A stretch of 64,000 bases of DNA from positions 62,001 to 126,000 of the forward strand of contig NZ_AQHN01000067.1 of assembly GCF_000359745.1 (NCBI RefSeq). Direction: 5' to 3'. Both the position numbers and the translations under genes were made by a program. The notes under the pieces were generated by a model. That model ran no database searches. It had not been told where the DNA came from and saw nothing but the letters and a program-made list of their open reading frames with translations. Positions 8,673 to 17,017 of the stretch are shown here, in pieces. This stretch comes from Rhizobium freirei PRF 81. Its GTDB lineage: Bacteria > Pseudomonadota > Alphaproteobacteria > Rhizobiales > Rhizobiaceae. How positions within the stretch are numbered: the stretch's first letter is position 1; every line of letters begins with the position of its first letter.

Positions 8673-9992
8673 TTAATCTTTGAGGATCAGTTCGATGACC
8701 GGCGTCACGACGTCAGGCTTCAGAACTGGCAGCTCCAGGGTCAGAATACCCTCGCCGACGGCGACGCCGATGTTGGAATCGACTTCGGCATCCGGGTCGA
8801 GCCAATGAAGCTCGCTGGCGTCGTGCAGGAACTGGGCATATTTGACCTTACGCCCCAGTCCTTCGATATGAATGTGACGGAACGGCCAGGTCTGGATGTG
8901 CAGATAGAGCCGATTGCCCTTCTGGGTGAAGCGGCAACCGCTCGGAGCCTTGTAGGTTGAAGGTCCGGCGCCGTAGATCGCACGGCCGTTTAGCCGCATC
9001 CATTCGCCATAGGTGTCGAGCGCCGTGATGGCGCGGGCGTCGAAGGTGCCGCGGCCGGTCGGGCCGACATTCATCAGAAGATTGCCGCCGAGAGACACCG
9101 TATCGATCAGGATATTGATGAGCTGGCCGGCATCCTTCCAGCTGGTTTCGTCGCGATAATAGCCCCAGGAGCCGCTGAAGGTGTGGCAGGCTTCCCAGCG
9201 CACCGGCAATCCGGCAATCGTCGGGGCGACACGTGGTGTATATTGTTCCGGCGTGACGAGGTCGGGCATGTGGTCGGCATCGCGTGGCAGGTCGAGACGG
9301 TCGCCGACGATGATGTCGGGCTGCAGCTGGCGCACCAGCTTGATGAGATCGTCGCTTTCCCAGTCGGCGCGGCCCTTGCCGGGCAGGCCCTTATAGATGC
9401 GGCGGGGATAGCTGAAGTCGAACCAGATCACATCGATCTTGCCGAAATTCGTCAGGAGTTCGCTCACTTGGTCGCGCATATACTTGGCATAGCGCTTCAC
9501 GTCGCGACCTTCATTGAGCGCGGCGGCATCGGGATGGTTGCGCTGCGGATGATGCGCGTCGATCGGGAAATCCGGATGATGCCAGTCGAGCAGCGAATAA
9601 TAGAAGCCGACCTTCAGCCCCTCGGCGCGAAGCGCTTCGACGTAAGGGCCGATCAGGTCCTTGCCATAGGGCGTGTTGGTGACCTTGTAGTCGGTCACCT
9701 TGCTGTCCCAGAGGCAGAAGCCCTCGTGATGCTTGGCGGTTAAGACGACATATTTCATGCCAGCTTCGCGAGCGCGACGTGCCCATTCACGGGCGTCGTA
9801 GAGATCGGGATCGAAGTTCTCGAAATACTTCTGATAGGCCTCGGTGGTGAATTCCTCGCGGTTTTTCAGCCATTCGTGGCGTGCGCCGAGGGCGTACAGT
9901 CCGAAGTGGATGAACATGCCGAAGCGGTCGTGTCCAAACCATGCCTTGCCGTCGGCCATATTACGGCCGCTACTGATCGCTGCGTCGCTCAC
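8673..9992 (-). CDS. Alpha-L-fucosidase, glycoside hydrolase family 29
   Basis: A 439-residue enzyme that begins with GTG; a GGGAGG ribosome-binding site is 6 nt upstream, and the in-frame ATG codons further in lie past the family's first conserved residues. GH29 hallmarks are WFGHDRFGMFIHFGLYA near the N-terminus, KYVVLTAKHHEGFCLWDS, and IDVIWFDFSYP, in which the Asp after Trp-Phe is the likely nucleophile. No signal peptide is evident, so it probably acts in the cytoplasm on imported fucosides. It is first in the operon that includes the importer and is divergent from the LacI gene. A C-terminal beta-sandwich domain spans roughly residues 350-439. Confidence 0.9.
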   Translation of the reverse strand: MSDAAISSGRNMADGKAWFGHDRFGMFIHFGLYALGARHEWLKNREEFTTEAYQKYFENFDPDLYDAREWARRAREAGMKYVVLTAKHHEGFCLWDSKVTDYKVTNTPYGKDLIGPYVEALRAEGLKVGFYYSLLDWHHPDFPIDAHHPQRNHPDAAALNEGRDVKRYAKYMRDQVSELLTNFGKIDVIWFDFSYPRRIYKGLPGKGRADWESDDLIKLVRQLQPDIIVGDRLDLPRDADHMPDLVTPEQYTPRVAPTIAGLPVRWEACHTFSGSWGYYRDETSWKDAGQLINILIDTVSLGGNLLMNVGPTGRGTFDARAITALDTYGEWMRLNGRAIYGAGPSTYKAPSGCRFTQKGNRLYLHIQTWPFRHIHIEGLGRKVKYAQFLHDASELHWLDPDAEVDSNIGVAVGEGILTLELPVLKPDVVTPVIELILKD

Positions 9993-10018
9993 ATTATCCT
10001 CCCAGGATTTTCAGCTCT

Positions 10019-10034
10019 ATCGAACCGGTTCGAT
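10019..10034. promoter_or_regulatory. LacI-family operator upstream of the fucosidase gene
   Basis: A perfect 16-bp palindrome, ATCGAACCGGTTCGAT, lies 27 bp before the GTG start of the fucosidase gene. It has the central CG and AANCGNTT character usual for LacI/GalR operators. It most likely binds the repressor encoded at 10196 and shuts off the fucosidase-importer operon when inducer is absent. Confidence 0.72.
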
Positions 10035-10176
10035 TTAATCATTGATTCTATCGTCCGGCATGTCAAGTGCGCTGTTGAAATCTCTTTCCGCATATTGCTT
10101 CGTGGCCGACAAATGCTAGATTTGTGACAGGGACTCAACTGAGGGAATACCTTCAAATGGAAGGTTGTTGGCGATA

Positions 10177-10190
10177 GAAACGGTTCGAAA
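10177..10190. promoter_or_regulatory. Second, imperfect LacI-type operator, autoregulatory
   Basis: GAAACGGTTCGAAA lies 6 bp before the ATG of the LacI gene and matches the core of the perfect palindrome at 10019-10034 (GAAMCGGTTCGA). Its position over the ribosome-binding region suggests that the repressor limits its own synthesis. The two sites are about 158 bp apart, which would also allow DNA looping. Confidence 0.55.
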
Positions 10191-10195
10191 AATTT

Positions 10196-11203
10196 ATGGC
10201 CACAATTCGCGACGTCGCCAAACTCGCTGACGTATCCGTCTCGACGGTGTCGCTGGCTTTGAGCAATCCGGCGCGTGTCAGCCCGAAGACGCTGGAAAAA
10301 ATTCGTCAGGCGATCGCCTCAGTCGGTTTCGTCGCCGATCCGCTTGCGCAGAGCCTGGCGCGAGGGCGCAGCCGCATGATCGGCTTCGTCGTCGGCAATG
10401 TCGGCAATCCGTTTTTCGGGGATATCCGGCGCGAGCTGGAGAACTACGCGCTCGATCACGAGCATTTCGTCGTTGTCACCGACTCCTCCGGCAAGACGGC
10501 ACGCGAGAGGGCGATGGTCGAGCATCTGATCGGTCTCAAGACCGCCGGCCTGGCGCTTGCGCCGTCGGGTTATGACCAGGAGTACCTCGATTTCGTAGCC
10601 AGCCTGAACGTACCGATCGTCTGTTTCGACCAGAAGGTCGCGGGCATCGAGCGCGATTTCGTCGGCTCCGACAACTATCTTGCCGGCGCGATGCTGACCG
10701 AGCATCTTCTCCAGCTCGGTCACAGGCGTATCGCCTTCATCACCGGCCCGAGTCATATGCATACGGCAACCGAACGCTATCGCGGCTTTGCCGAGACCAT
10801 GGCCAATGCCGGTGTCGAGGTGAATTCGAATTTCGTCGTTGATGGGCAGTTCACGCGCACCGCCGGCTACGAGGCGGCCATGCGTCTGCTGATTCAGCCC
10901 GAGCGTCCAACAGCGATTCTCGGCGCCAACAATACGGTTGCGCTTTCGGCGCTGCAGGCCATGCAGGAACTGGGCTTCCGCTGTCCGGAAGACATTTCGC
11001 TTGCCATGATCGACAATGTGCAGTGGAGCTCGGTCATCACGCCGCGCATCACCATGGTGGTTCAGGATACGCTGGCGCTCGGCGGCATCATTGCAAGGCG
11101 GCTCATGCACCGCATCACCAACCCGCAAGGCGCGGTCGAGCCGCCGCAGGATTTCGTGCTGACGCCGAAATTCGTCCCCGGCAATTCCTGCCGGCGGATC
11201 TAG
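10196..11203 (+). CDS. LacI/GalR-family transcriptional repressor
   Basis: A 335-residue regulator. The N-terminal helix-turn-helix TIRDVAKLADVSVSTVSLAL and hinge helix precede a periplasmic-binding-protein-like sensor domain (residues about 60-335, for example RMIGFVVGNVGNPFF and RPTAILGANN). It is transcribed away from the fucosidase gene, and a matching palindrome sits in each promoter. The inducer is therefore probably the sugar handled by the fucosidase and importer. The stop codon abuts a dispersed repeat that probably serves as its terminator. Confidence 0.9.
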   Translation: MATIRDVAKLADVSVSTVSLALSNPARVSPKTLEKIRQAIASVGFVADPLAQSLARGRSRMIGFVVGNVGNPFFGDIRRELENYALDHEHFVVVTDSSGKTARERAMVEHLIGLKTAGLALAPSGYDQEYLDFVASLNVPIVCFDQKVAGIERDFVGSDNYLAGAMLTEHLLQLGHRRIAFITGPSHMHTATERYRGFAETMANAGVEVNSNFVVDGQFTRTAGYEAAMRLLIQPERPTAILGANNTVALSALQAMQELGFRCPEDISLAMIDNVQWSSVITPRITMVVQDTLALGGIIARRLMHRITNPQGAVEPPQDFVLTPKFVPGNSCRRI

Positions 11204-11305
11204 GGCAATTCCAGGAAAAGTGCGCAGCGGTTTTCCGTCCGGAATTGCGTAAAAACAATAAGTGTGAGCGGTTCTCAGATTCCGTGAAAAACTGAACCGC
11301 TCTAG
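11204..11305 (+). repeat. Dispersed palindromic repeat, copy 1 (RIME-like)
   Basis: An element of about 100 bp made of two imperfect palindromes. The first pairs GCAATTCC/GGAATTGC around GGAAAA...TTTTCC; the second pairs GAGCGGTTC with GAACCGCTC. It begins on the base after the lacI-like stop codon. The same core (GGAAAAGTGCGCAGC then TTTTCCGTCCGGAAT) recurs at about 30413, 46355 (inverted) and 61253 (inverted). The size and two-palindrome plan match what I recall of rhizobial intergenic mosaic elements. It may end transcription or stabilise mRNA. Confidence 0.82.
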
Positions 11306-11348
11306 TTCCATCGTGCACGACGTCAGGGAGATGCGGCGCCGGAAACTC

Positions 11349-12503
11349 CTAGGCTTTGGCAGCCAGGCGCTGCCGGCCTCTGCTCTCCAGCAGAATGGCG
11401 ATCACGGTATAGACGGCCGCCAATATCCATAGCGTCAGGAATGGTTGGCGGACGTAGGGTAGGGGCGCACCGAGCTGCGAGACGGCAACGATGCCGTTGA
11501 TAGCGGAGGTGCTCGGCAACACCGTCGCGATGGCATGCAGGAGGGGTGGCATCGCCTCGGTCGGCCATGAAAAACCGGCAAGGAAGAGGAAGGGTATGCC
11601 GAGTGCTGCCGACACAAGCTGCACCGTCAGGGGGCTGCGGAAGAGGCCGGCGATAACCAATCCGAGCGCACTGACGGCCAGCACGAAGGGCAGGGCAAAG
11701 ATGAAGATCGAGAGCGGTGTGCCGAGACGCGGGATATTGTAGAGATAGGGAATGACAATGAGGTAGAAGGGCATAACGACCGCTTCGAGGATCAGGTAGG
11801 CGAGCAGCTTTCCGGCAACGACCGAAATCGGCCCGATCGAAGCCGCCGGCCCGGTCTTCAGCGCATCGTTTCGATAGGTGCCAAGCAATCCGACGCCGAT
11901 AAGCAGCGTCTGCTGCATGATGAGAATGAAAGCGGCCGGCAGGATATAGGTTGCGTATCCGCCCTGCGGATTGAAAAGCGGCACGGCGGTCAAAGGCATG
12001 GGGTCCGAGGCTGCGGCGGCAATTCTGGGATCGACCCTTGCGGCAATCAGCCTAGCCGTCTCGACCTCCGCCCCCATGGTCTTTGCAACGGCGGTCACGC
12101 CGCCGGATATGCGCTGATAGATCAGGAAATAGCTGGCATCGGCGTAGAGCGCGACGGGCGACTGTCGATTGTGCAGCAGATCGCGCTCGAAATATTGCGG
12201 AATGACGAGAATGCCGAAGAGGTTGCGGGCATGGACCTCGCGCTCGGCGCTCGTCTGATCCGGAAGGACGGCGACGACCGCCACATCCGCGGACGCATCG
12301 ACGCGCCGGGCAAGTTCGCGGCTGCTGTCGGTGCCGTCGAGATCGACGACGGCAATCGGCACATGACGCAGGGCTTCCGTGCGGTAGGGCTGCGGATAAA
12401 GGACGGCATAGATGATGGTGGCGACGATCAACACCGAAAAGGCAGGCTTCAGTGATAGAACGCGTCCGAGCTCGATACGGCAGACGGTGAGAACTGACTT
12501 CAT
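11349..12503 (-). CDS. ABC-2 type transporter permease (second of pair)
   Basis: A 384-residue membrane protein with one N-terminal helix, a large periplasmic domain (about residues 45-170) and five or six C-terminal helices, which is the layout of YhhJ/YbhR-type permeases. Its ATG overlaps the stop of the preceding permease gene (ATGA at 12500-12503). With the HlyD-like adaptor upstream it would form an efflux pump spanning the inner membrane and periplasm. No ATP-binding subunit is encoded next to it, so it must borrow one or be incomplete. Confidence 0.83.
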   Translation of the reverse strand: MKSVLTVCRIELGRVLSLKPAFSVLIVATIIYAVLYPQPYRTEALRHVPIAVVDLDGTDSSRELARRVDASADVAVVAVLPDQTSAEREVHARNLFGILVIPQYFERDLLHNRQSPVALYADASYFLIYQRISGGVTAVAKTMGAEVETARLIAARVDPRIAAAASDPMPLTAVPLFNPQGGYATYILPAAFILIMQQTLLIGVGLLGTYRNDALKTGPAASIGPISVVAGKLLAYLILEAVVMPFYLIVIPYLYNIPRLGTPLSIFIFALPFVLAVSALGLVIAGLFRSPLTVQLVSAALGIPFLFLAGFSWPTEAMPPLLHAIATVLPSTSAINGIVAVSQLGAPLPYVRQPFLTLWILAAVYTVIAILLESRGRQRLAAKA

Positions 12504-13717
12504 CCCGCGACCCTCCCCTCGGCGGCCGTTTGTTCCATCTGGCGTCGCCGCCGTGCGCGGATTATTTCCAACCGCAATGCCGTCAGGCTCGCAAGCAGAA
12601 GCACCATGAAGAGCAGAACGGCAATCGGTTTCCAGGAAAGATCAATTGGCGTACCGCGAATGGTCTGGTCGATGCGCGCCATCAGATACCAGGTGCCGGG
12701 GATGATCTGCCCCCAGTAATAGGCAAAGGCATTCATGCCGATGCGCGGGAAGCCGATGCCCATGAAGCCGAAGGCCGGTGCCATCAACAGCGTTCCGATG
12801 CTGATCGCACTCGCCATCGGCCGAATAAGCAAAGCCAAGAGCACGCCGATGAATTGGTCGGCAAGAATAAACAGGACACCCGCCAGCACAAGCAGGTAGC
12901 GATTGCCGCGCAACGGCATGCCCAAGGCCCCGAAAAGAACCCAGTCCGCAATGCCGAGAACCACCAGGAACAACAGCGTATAAGGGAGTATCTTTCCGGC
13001 TATCGCCGGCCACAATCCTCCGCCAAGGCGCCGCAACAGGCGCAGGCGATGCACCGTTTCGACATCAAGCCCGATCGTATAAGCCATCGTCGTGACGATA
13101 ATGACCTGCAATACGCTCGGCAGCAGAGCGGCGAGCAGAAAATGCGCATAATTGAGCGTCGGATTGAAGAGCGGATTGACCTGGACGGGTATGGGCGCGA
13201 GCGCCTTTTCGGCGGCATCGACGGGTTGGCCCTCGGCTGTTCTGAGCGACAGACGGATGCCGGCTGCAATGGAGGGAACCGCGGCGCTGACGCCGCGCAG
13301 CGTCAGATTGCCCGTCGTCATCGTCTGCGTGTTGTAGAAGAAGACGACTTCGGGGCGGCGTCCGGAAAGGACATCGCGCTCAAGGTTGAGCGGCAGCATC
13401 AACAGGCCATGAACCTGGCCGGACAGGATCAGCCGCCTGCCCTCCGCGAGGTCGCTGACATTGCGGATGACGGCCGTATCCGGTGTGGCGTCGACGGTGC
13501 GGATGATCGTTCGCGAAAGATCGGTATTGTCGAGATCGAGCACGGCGATCGGCAACCGCGTGGCAAGGCCGGCGCTGAAGACGGCTGCCAGCACCCCCAT
13601 CAGCAGAAGTGGCAGGATGGTCGTGAGGAACAGCAGGAAGGGGCGGCGCCAGAGACGATCGAATTCCCTTCTGAAGACCGTCAGGAAGCCGGGGCGCAAC
13701 CGCCCTTTCGCCATCAT
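12500..13717 (-). CDS. ABC-2 type transporter permease (first of pair)
   Basis: A 405-residue permease paralogous in layout to its neighbour: an N-terminal helix (FLLFLTTILPLLLMGVLAAV), a periplasmic domain and a C-terminal helix bundle. The ATG at 13717 follows the HlyD stop by one base, with GGAG upstream; the next codon is also ATG (13714). The conserved late segment INALFNP-like reads VNPLFNPTLNYAHFLLAALLPS. It forms a heterodimer with the permease at 11349, by analogy with YbhS/YbhR. Confidence 0.84.
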   Translation of the reverse strand: MMAKGRLRPGFLTVFRREFDRLWRRPFLLFLTTILPLLLMGVLAAVFSAGLATRLPIAVLDLDNTDLSRTIIRTVDATPDTAVIRNVSDLAEGRRLILSGQVHGLLMLPLNLERDVLSGRRPEVVFFYNTQTMTTGNLTLRGVSAAVPSIAAGIRLSLRTAEGQPVDAAEKALAPIPVQVNPLFNPTLNYAHFLLAALLPSVLQVIIVTTMAYTIGLDVETVHRLRLLRRLGGGLWPAIAGKILPYTLLFLVVLGIADWVLFGALGMPLRGNRYLLVLAGVLFILADQFIGVLLALLIRPMASAISIGTLLMAPAFGFMGIGFPRIGMNAFAYYWGQIIPGTWYLMARIDQTIRGTPIDLSWKPIAVLLFMVLLLASLTALRLEIIRARRRRQMEQTAAEGRVAG

Positions 13718-13718
13718 G

Positions 13719-14699
13719 TCAACGCTCCGCCGGCGGCCAGGATGCAATGACGCTCATCCCGGGGCGCAGGCCCTTTACGGGCTGGGCCGGGGTTGCCCGT
13801 ACCTCGAAGGTGCGAAGGTCGAAATCCCCCGTCGCCCGTGTGGCGCGCCAGGTCGCATACTGACCCTGAGCGTTGATCATGGTCGTTTTTACGGTGATCT
13901 TGCTGTCGCCGAGGGCTGGAACGGTAACGTCAAAGCTGTCGCCAACCTTCAGGCCCTTCAGCAGATCCTCGCGAAGATTGAAGGTGAACCACGGGTTTTG
14001 CAGGTCGATCAGCGAAAAGATCGGGGCTCCTGCCGAAAAATTCTCGCCGAGTTCGGCGACACGCGTGGTCACCTGTCCCGAGATCGGCGCGAGGATCGTC
14101 AATTCATGAAAATCGGTCTGCTGCTGGTTGAGCGAAGCCTTTGCCTGCTCGACCTGCGTTGCCGCCAGGGCCTTTTCTTCCTTGCTGGCACCGGCGACGG
14201 CGAGCTGGAGATTGGCCTGGGCAGACTCGCGTTTGCGGATCGCGGCTTCGAGGTTCCGGGTCGTTTCGTCGACGCGCGATTGTGTCGAGGCCCCGGTCGT
14301 AATCAGTTTTGCCTGGCGATCCGAGTCTTCCTGGTACAGCCTGACGTCCGCATCCGCGGCAGCGAGTTCGGCCTGCCGCGCCGCGATGGTTTCCGGTCGC
14401 GTGCTGTTGACCCTGACGAGATCGGCCTGGGCAACGGCAAGCGCGGCTTCGGACATGTGCAGAGCGGCGGTCAGCTGCGGGCTCTCGAGTTCAGCGATTG
14501 CCTTGCCGCGCTCGACATTGTCGCCGACATCGGCATTCAGCTTCGCAACCCGGCCGGAAACACGCGGGCTGATGTCGACGCGATTGGCTGAAACTTCACC
14601 TTGGACGATAAGTGGCGGCGGTCGTGTGGCAAACCATAGAAGGACACCAAGCGCTGCCAGGATCACGATGCCAATCACAACACGTATCGTTCGCCACAT
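13719..14699 (-). CDS. HlyD-family membrane fusion protein (efflux adaptor)
   Basis: A 326-residue protein beginning MWRTIRVVIGIVILAALGVLLWF, a single membrane anchor. It is followed by the biotinyl-lipoyl half (GEVSANRVDISPRVSGRVAKLNADVGDNVERG), a long coiled-coil hairpin (about residues 90-200, rich in Ala, Glu and Gln) and the second lipoyl half (LTILAPISGQVTTRVAELGENF). The start at 14699 was chosen because the upstream open frame has no membrane segment or family similarity. It is the first gene of the exporter operon. A substrate cannot be deduced. Confidence 0.88.
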   Translation of the reverse strand: MWRTIRVVIGIVILAALGVLLWFATRPPPLIVQGEVSANRVDISPRVSGRVAKLNADVGDNVERGKAIAELESPQLTAALHMSEAALAVAQADLVRVNSTRPETIAARQAELAAADADVRLYQEDSDRQAKLITTGASTQSRVDETTRNLEAAIRKRESAQANLQLAVAGASKEEKALAATQVEQAKASLNQQQTDFHELTILAPISGQVTTRVAELGENFSAGAPIFSLIDLQNPWFTFNLREDLLKGLKVGDSFDVTVPALGDSKITVKTTMINAQGQYATWRATRATGDFDLRTFEVRATPAQPVKGLRPGMSVIASWPPAER

Positions 14700-15417
14700 A
14701 CAGTCGTCTCCCCAGTTGCGCTTTCGAGGCCTGCGCCTCGTGACGGCCGACACTGTTTCGGGAGCTGGCCGAGGTCGCAGAGATGGCGAGGTCAGATGTG
14801 CATCCGCGCCCGCTTGCGTCATCTGCGCTATATCGGCCGGCTGTCCCGCCGCCGGCGATTGCCGCAGGACTGTAGCAGAGGAAAATGACAAAAGCACTTG
14901 CCGTTGAGCAGCTTGCCGCGTCTCTGTCCCTCGGGCATCGGCCTGCAATATTCCACAAAAATGCGGATTGTGATCCGACGCCGAAAAGCTGCCCCTCTTC
15001 TTAAGCGATGGCTCAAATAGCCAAGCCGTGCTTGACCATCCCACGCGAAGCTCCAAATAGGTTCGATAGGCCGGGTCGCCTTTTCATCACGGCAGTCTGT
15101 CCAGTTTCGCCATCCCTTCGATTACCTTTCAAATAATTTTGTTCCTCTTCATGCTCGCGCTCCTCAGAAAATTTATGATGTTGGGCACTGCCGCTCGCAA
15201 GCATCGAGTGTTGCCATAATGATGCGCGTCACTTTGAAAGTTCGGTCATCGCGATGATCATCGTTGCCTGCTCCAATTCGAGCGGTACAACAGCGCTTTT
15301 CGGAGGCGAGAGGCTTTATAAACCGTCTCGCAGAATTTGTTTGGTATTGCTTTTTGATGTTGACTATGACCCGTGCCGGCAATTTGCTGCGGGTCCATGC
15401 GAGGGTTTGGGACAGTG
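14700..15417. other. 718-bp intergenic region, no gene recognised
   Basis: This stretch lies between the divergently transcribed exporter operon and the diguanylate cyclase gene. Short open frames are present on both strands, but none has a family pattern, a good ribosome-binding site or a convincing codon pattern. It should hold both promoters. From about 15110 to 15240 it is relatively AT-rich compared with its surroundings. Confidence 0.5.
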
Positions 15418-16512
15418 ATGGAGATTCAAACACATTTGCCGTCCCTGGTGCGCGTCCTCGGGCAGGTGGCGATCATCGTCTACGCCTATTCCTGGGTCAC
15501 CCGAACCATCGAGCGCGGCGTTTTGAAATCTGTCGCGGTCGGACTGCTCTTTGGCCTGGGAGGTATTCTGTCGATGGGCGATCCCATTCGATTTATGCCC
15601 GGCGTGTTCCAGGACGGCCGCTCGATTCTGCTTGTTCTGACGCCGATCTACGGAGGCGCGGTCGGTACAGTGGTTGCTGCCGTTATGATGGGCGTGTTTC
15701 GCTATCTGGTTGGCGGGATTGGGGCCATGGCCGGAATCGCCGGCATTCTGATCGTTGCGACCGCAGGATATTTTTTGACGCTGCTGCCGCGGCAATTGAC
15801 TGGCACCGGATGGAAGCGCTCGGCCCTGTTCGGCCTGGCAACGACGACCTCGCTCGTCGTGCTCGTCTTCCTGCCATGGCCGGTCGCGCGTGAACTTCTC
15901 CTTTCGGCGACGCTTCCGGTGACGATCGTCAACATTCTCGGCGTTATGCTGCTCTCGGATCTGCTTGAAAAAGAAAGCTACCGCATCGGCATTCTGCGCG
16001 CACTCGAGAATGAAGCGACCCTCGATCCTCTGACGAAGCTTCCGAATCGCCGTGTGCTGCAGCGGGAAGGCGATCGCTGCAGCAAAGAAGCTGGAACGAG
16101 GCGGATTCCCTTTTCGATCATCATGCTCGATATCGATCACTTCAAGAAGATCAACGACAATTGGGGGCATTCCTTCGGCGATACCGTGCTGGCGCGGGTG
16201 GCGGATGTGATCCGGCTGACGGCTCGCAAGACCGACATCGCTGCCCGCTACGGCGGCGAGGAGATCGTGGTCCTGCTGCCGAACACCGACATGAGAGCGG
16301 CCGGCATCGTCGCCGAGAAGATCCGCGCCGACATCGAGACGACGGTCCTGATGTTCGGCCAAGAGGCCATCCATGTCACCGCCAGCTTCGGCATTGCCTG
16401 TTCCCATGAGCCGTCGGTCGATTTCAAGCAGGTTCTCGAAGCGGCCGACAAGGCGCTCTATCGCGCAAAGGCTGCCGGAAGAAATCGCGTCGAGCTCGCG
16501 GAAACGGCATAG
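15418..16512 (+). CDS. Membrane diguanylate cyclase (5TM-LYT sensor plus GGDEF)
   Basis: A 364-residue protein. The first 190 residues contain about five membrane helices resembling the 5TM receptor of LYT type (VLTPIYGGAVGTVVAAVMMGVFRY). The C-terminal GGDEF domain (about residues 200-360) has DPLTKLPNRR, DIDHFKKINDNWGHSFGD and the active-site loop RYGGEEIVVLLP, in which GGEEF-type residues are intact. A product-inhibition RxxD site (RKTD) is exactly five residues before GGEE. It should make cyclic di-GMP in response to a membrane signal. The ATG at 15418 was preferred over an upstream in-frame codon because the sensor begins directly after it. Confidence 0.88.
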   Translation: MEIQTHLPSLVRVLGQVAIIVYAYSWVTRTIERGVLKSVAVGLLFGLGGILSMGDPIRFMPGVFQDGRSILLVLTPIYGGAVGTVVAAVMMGVFRYLVGGIGAMAGIAGILIVATAGYFLTLLPRQLTGTGWKRSALFGLATTTSLVVLVFLPWPVARELLLSATLPVTIVNILGVMLLSDLLEKESYRIGILRALENEATLDPLTKLPNRRVLQREGDRCSKEAGTRRIPFSIIMLDIDHFKKINDNWGHSFGDTVLARVADVIRLTARKTDIAARYGGEEIVVLLPNTDMRAAGIVAEKIRADIETTVLMFGQEAIHVTASFGIACSHEPSVDFKQVLEAADKALYRAKAAGRNRVELAETA

Positions 16513-16609
16513 GGGGCTGCTGCCGGTTTCGACTGGCGGCGCGGTAGCGTCTTTATAACTTCGTTAAAGCCGTCTTCTTGACGGGGATGGGCAGTCCGGC
16601 GTAACTGGA

Positions 16610-16840
16610 TGCGACGGTTCCCCAAGGAAGACTCCGCGGGGATTAATAGGGAACACGGTGAGGACGACCCAAAAGGGACCTAGACCGTGGCTGCCCCCGC
16701 AACTGTGAGCGGATTGCCGATCATCCAGGAGTGACCAGCCCGCTGTTCACCTCTGAAGGCTTCAAGGCCATGCCACTGCGAACATGCATCGCGGGAAGGC
16801 AGATGATCGTCAGATATCCGCAAGCCAGGAGACCTGCCGT
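16610..16840 (+). promoter_or_regulatory. Cobalamin riboswitch
   Basis: The conserved cobalamin aptamer elements occur in order: GGTTCCC near 16616, GGGAACACGGTG, the core GCTGCCCCCGCAACTGTGAG (about 16691-16710), CACTG, GGGAAGGC, and the B12 box GCCAGGAGACCTGCC at about 16824-16838. It lies in the leader of the btuFCD operon. On binding adenosylcobalamin it should lower expression of the uptake genes. The expression platform probably lies between 16845 and 17017, where GC-rich inverted repeats flank a short open frame. Confidence 0.95.
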
Positions 16841-16887
16841 CGATCACGATCCAATCAGCCGGGCGGGGATGCTCGGAAAGGACAGAG

Positions 16888-16968
16888 ATGATTGACCTGA
16901 GCCTTCGACATTACCGGGCGTTTTTCGGCCCTGATTGGGATCTCCGTCACCGGCGGCGGTCTGTCTGA
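16888..16968 (+). CDS. Possible 26-codon leader ORF between riboswitch and btuF
   Basis: ATG at 16888 is preceded by AAAGGACAGAG, a good ribosome-binding site. The predicted peptide starts MIDLSLRHYRAFFG and ends with an Arg-rich RHRRRSV. It ends 49 bp before btuF, inside the region where the riboswitch must act. It may be a translated leader whose translation is coupled to riboswitch state, or it may be chance. No homology is recognised. Confidence 0.3.
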   Translation: MIDLSLRHYRAFFGPDWDLRHRRRSV

Positions 16969-17017
16969 GCGCAACTGCGCCGACACCGCCAGATTTCCAT
17001 TCCGATCGAGACCTTTC

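Noticed and set aside
12530..13750. Plus-strand frame of about 400 codons
   Set aside because: It is antisense to a well-supported ABC-2 permease and its product is a low-complexity Gln/Arg-rich sequence.
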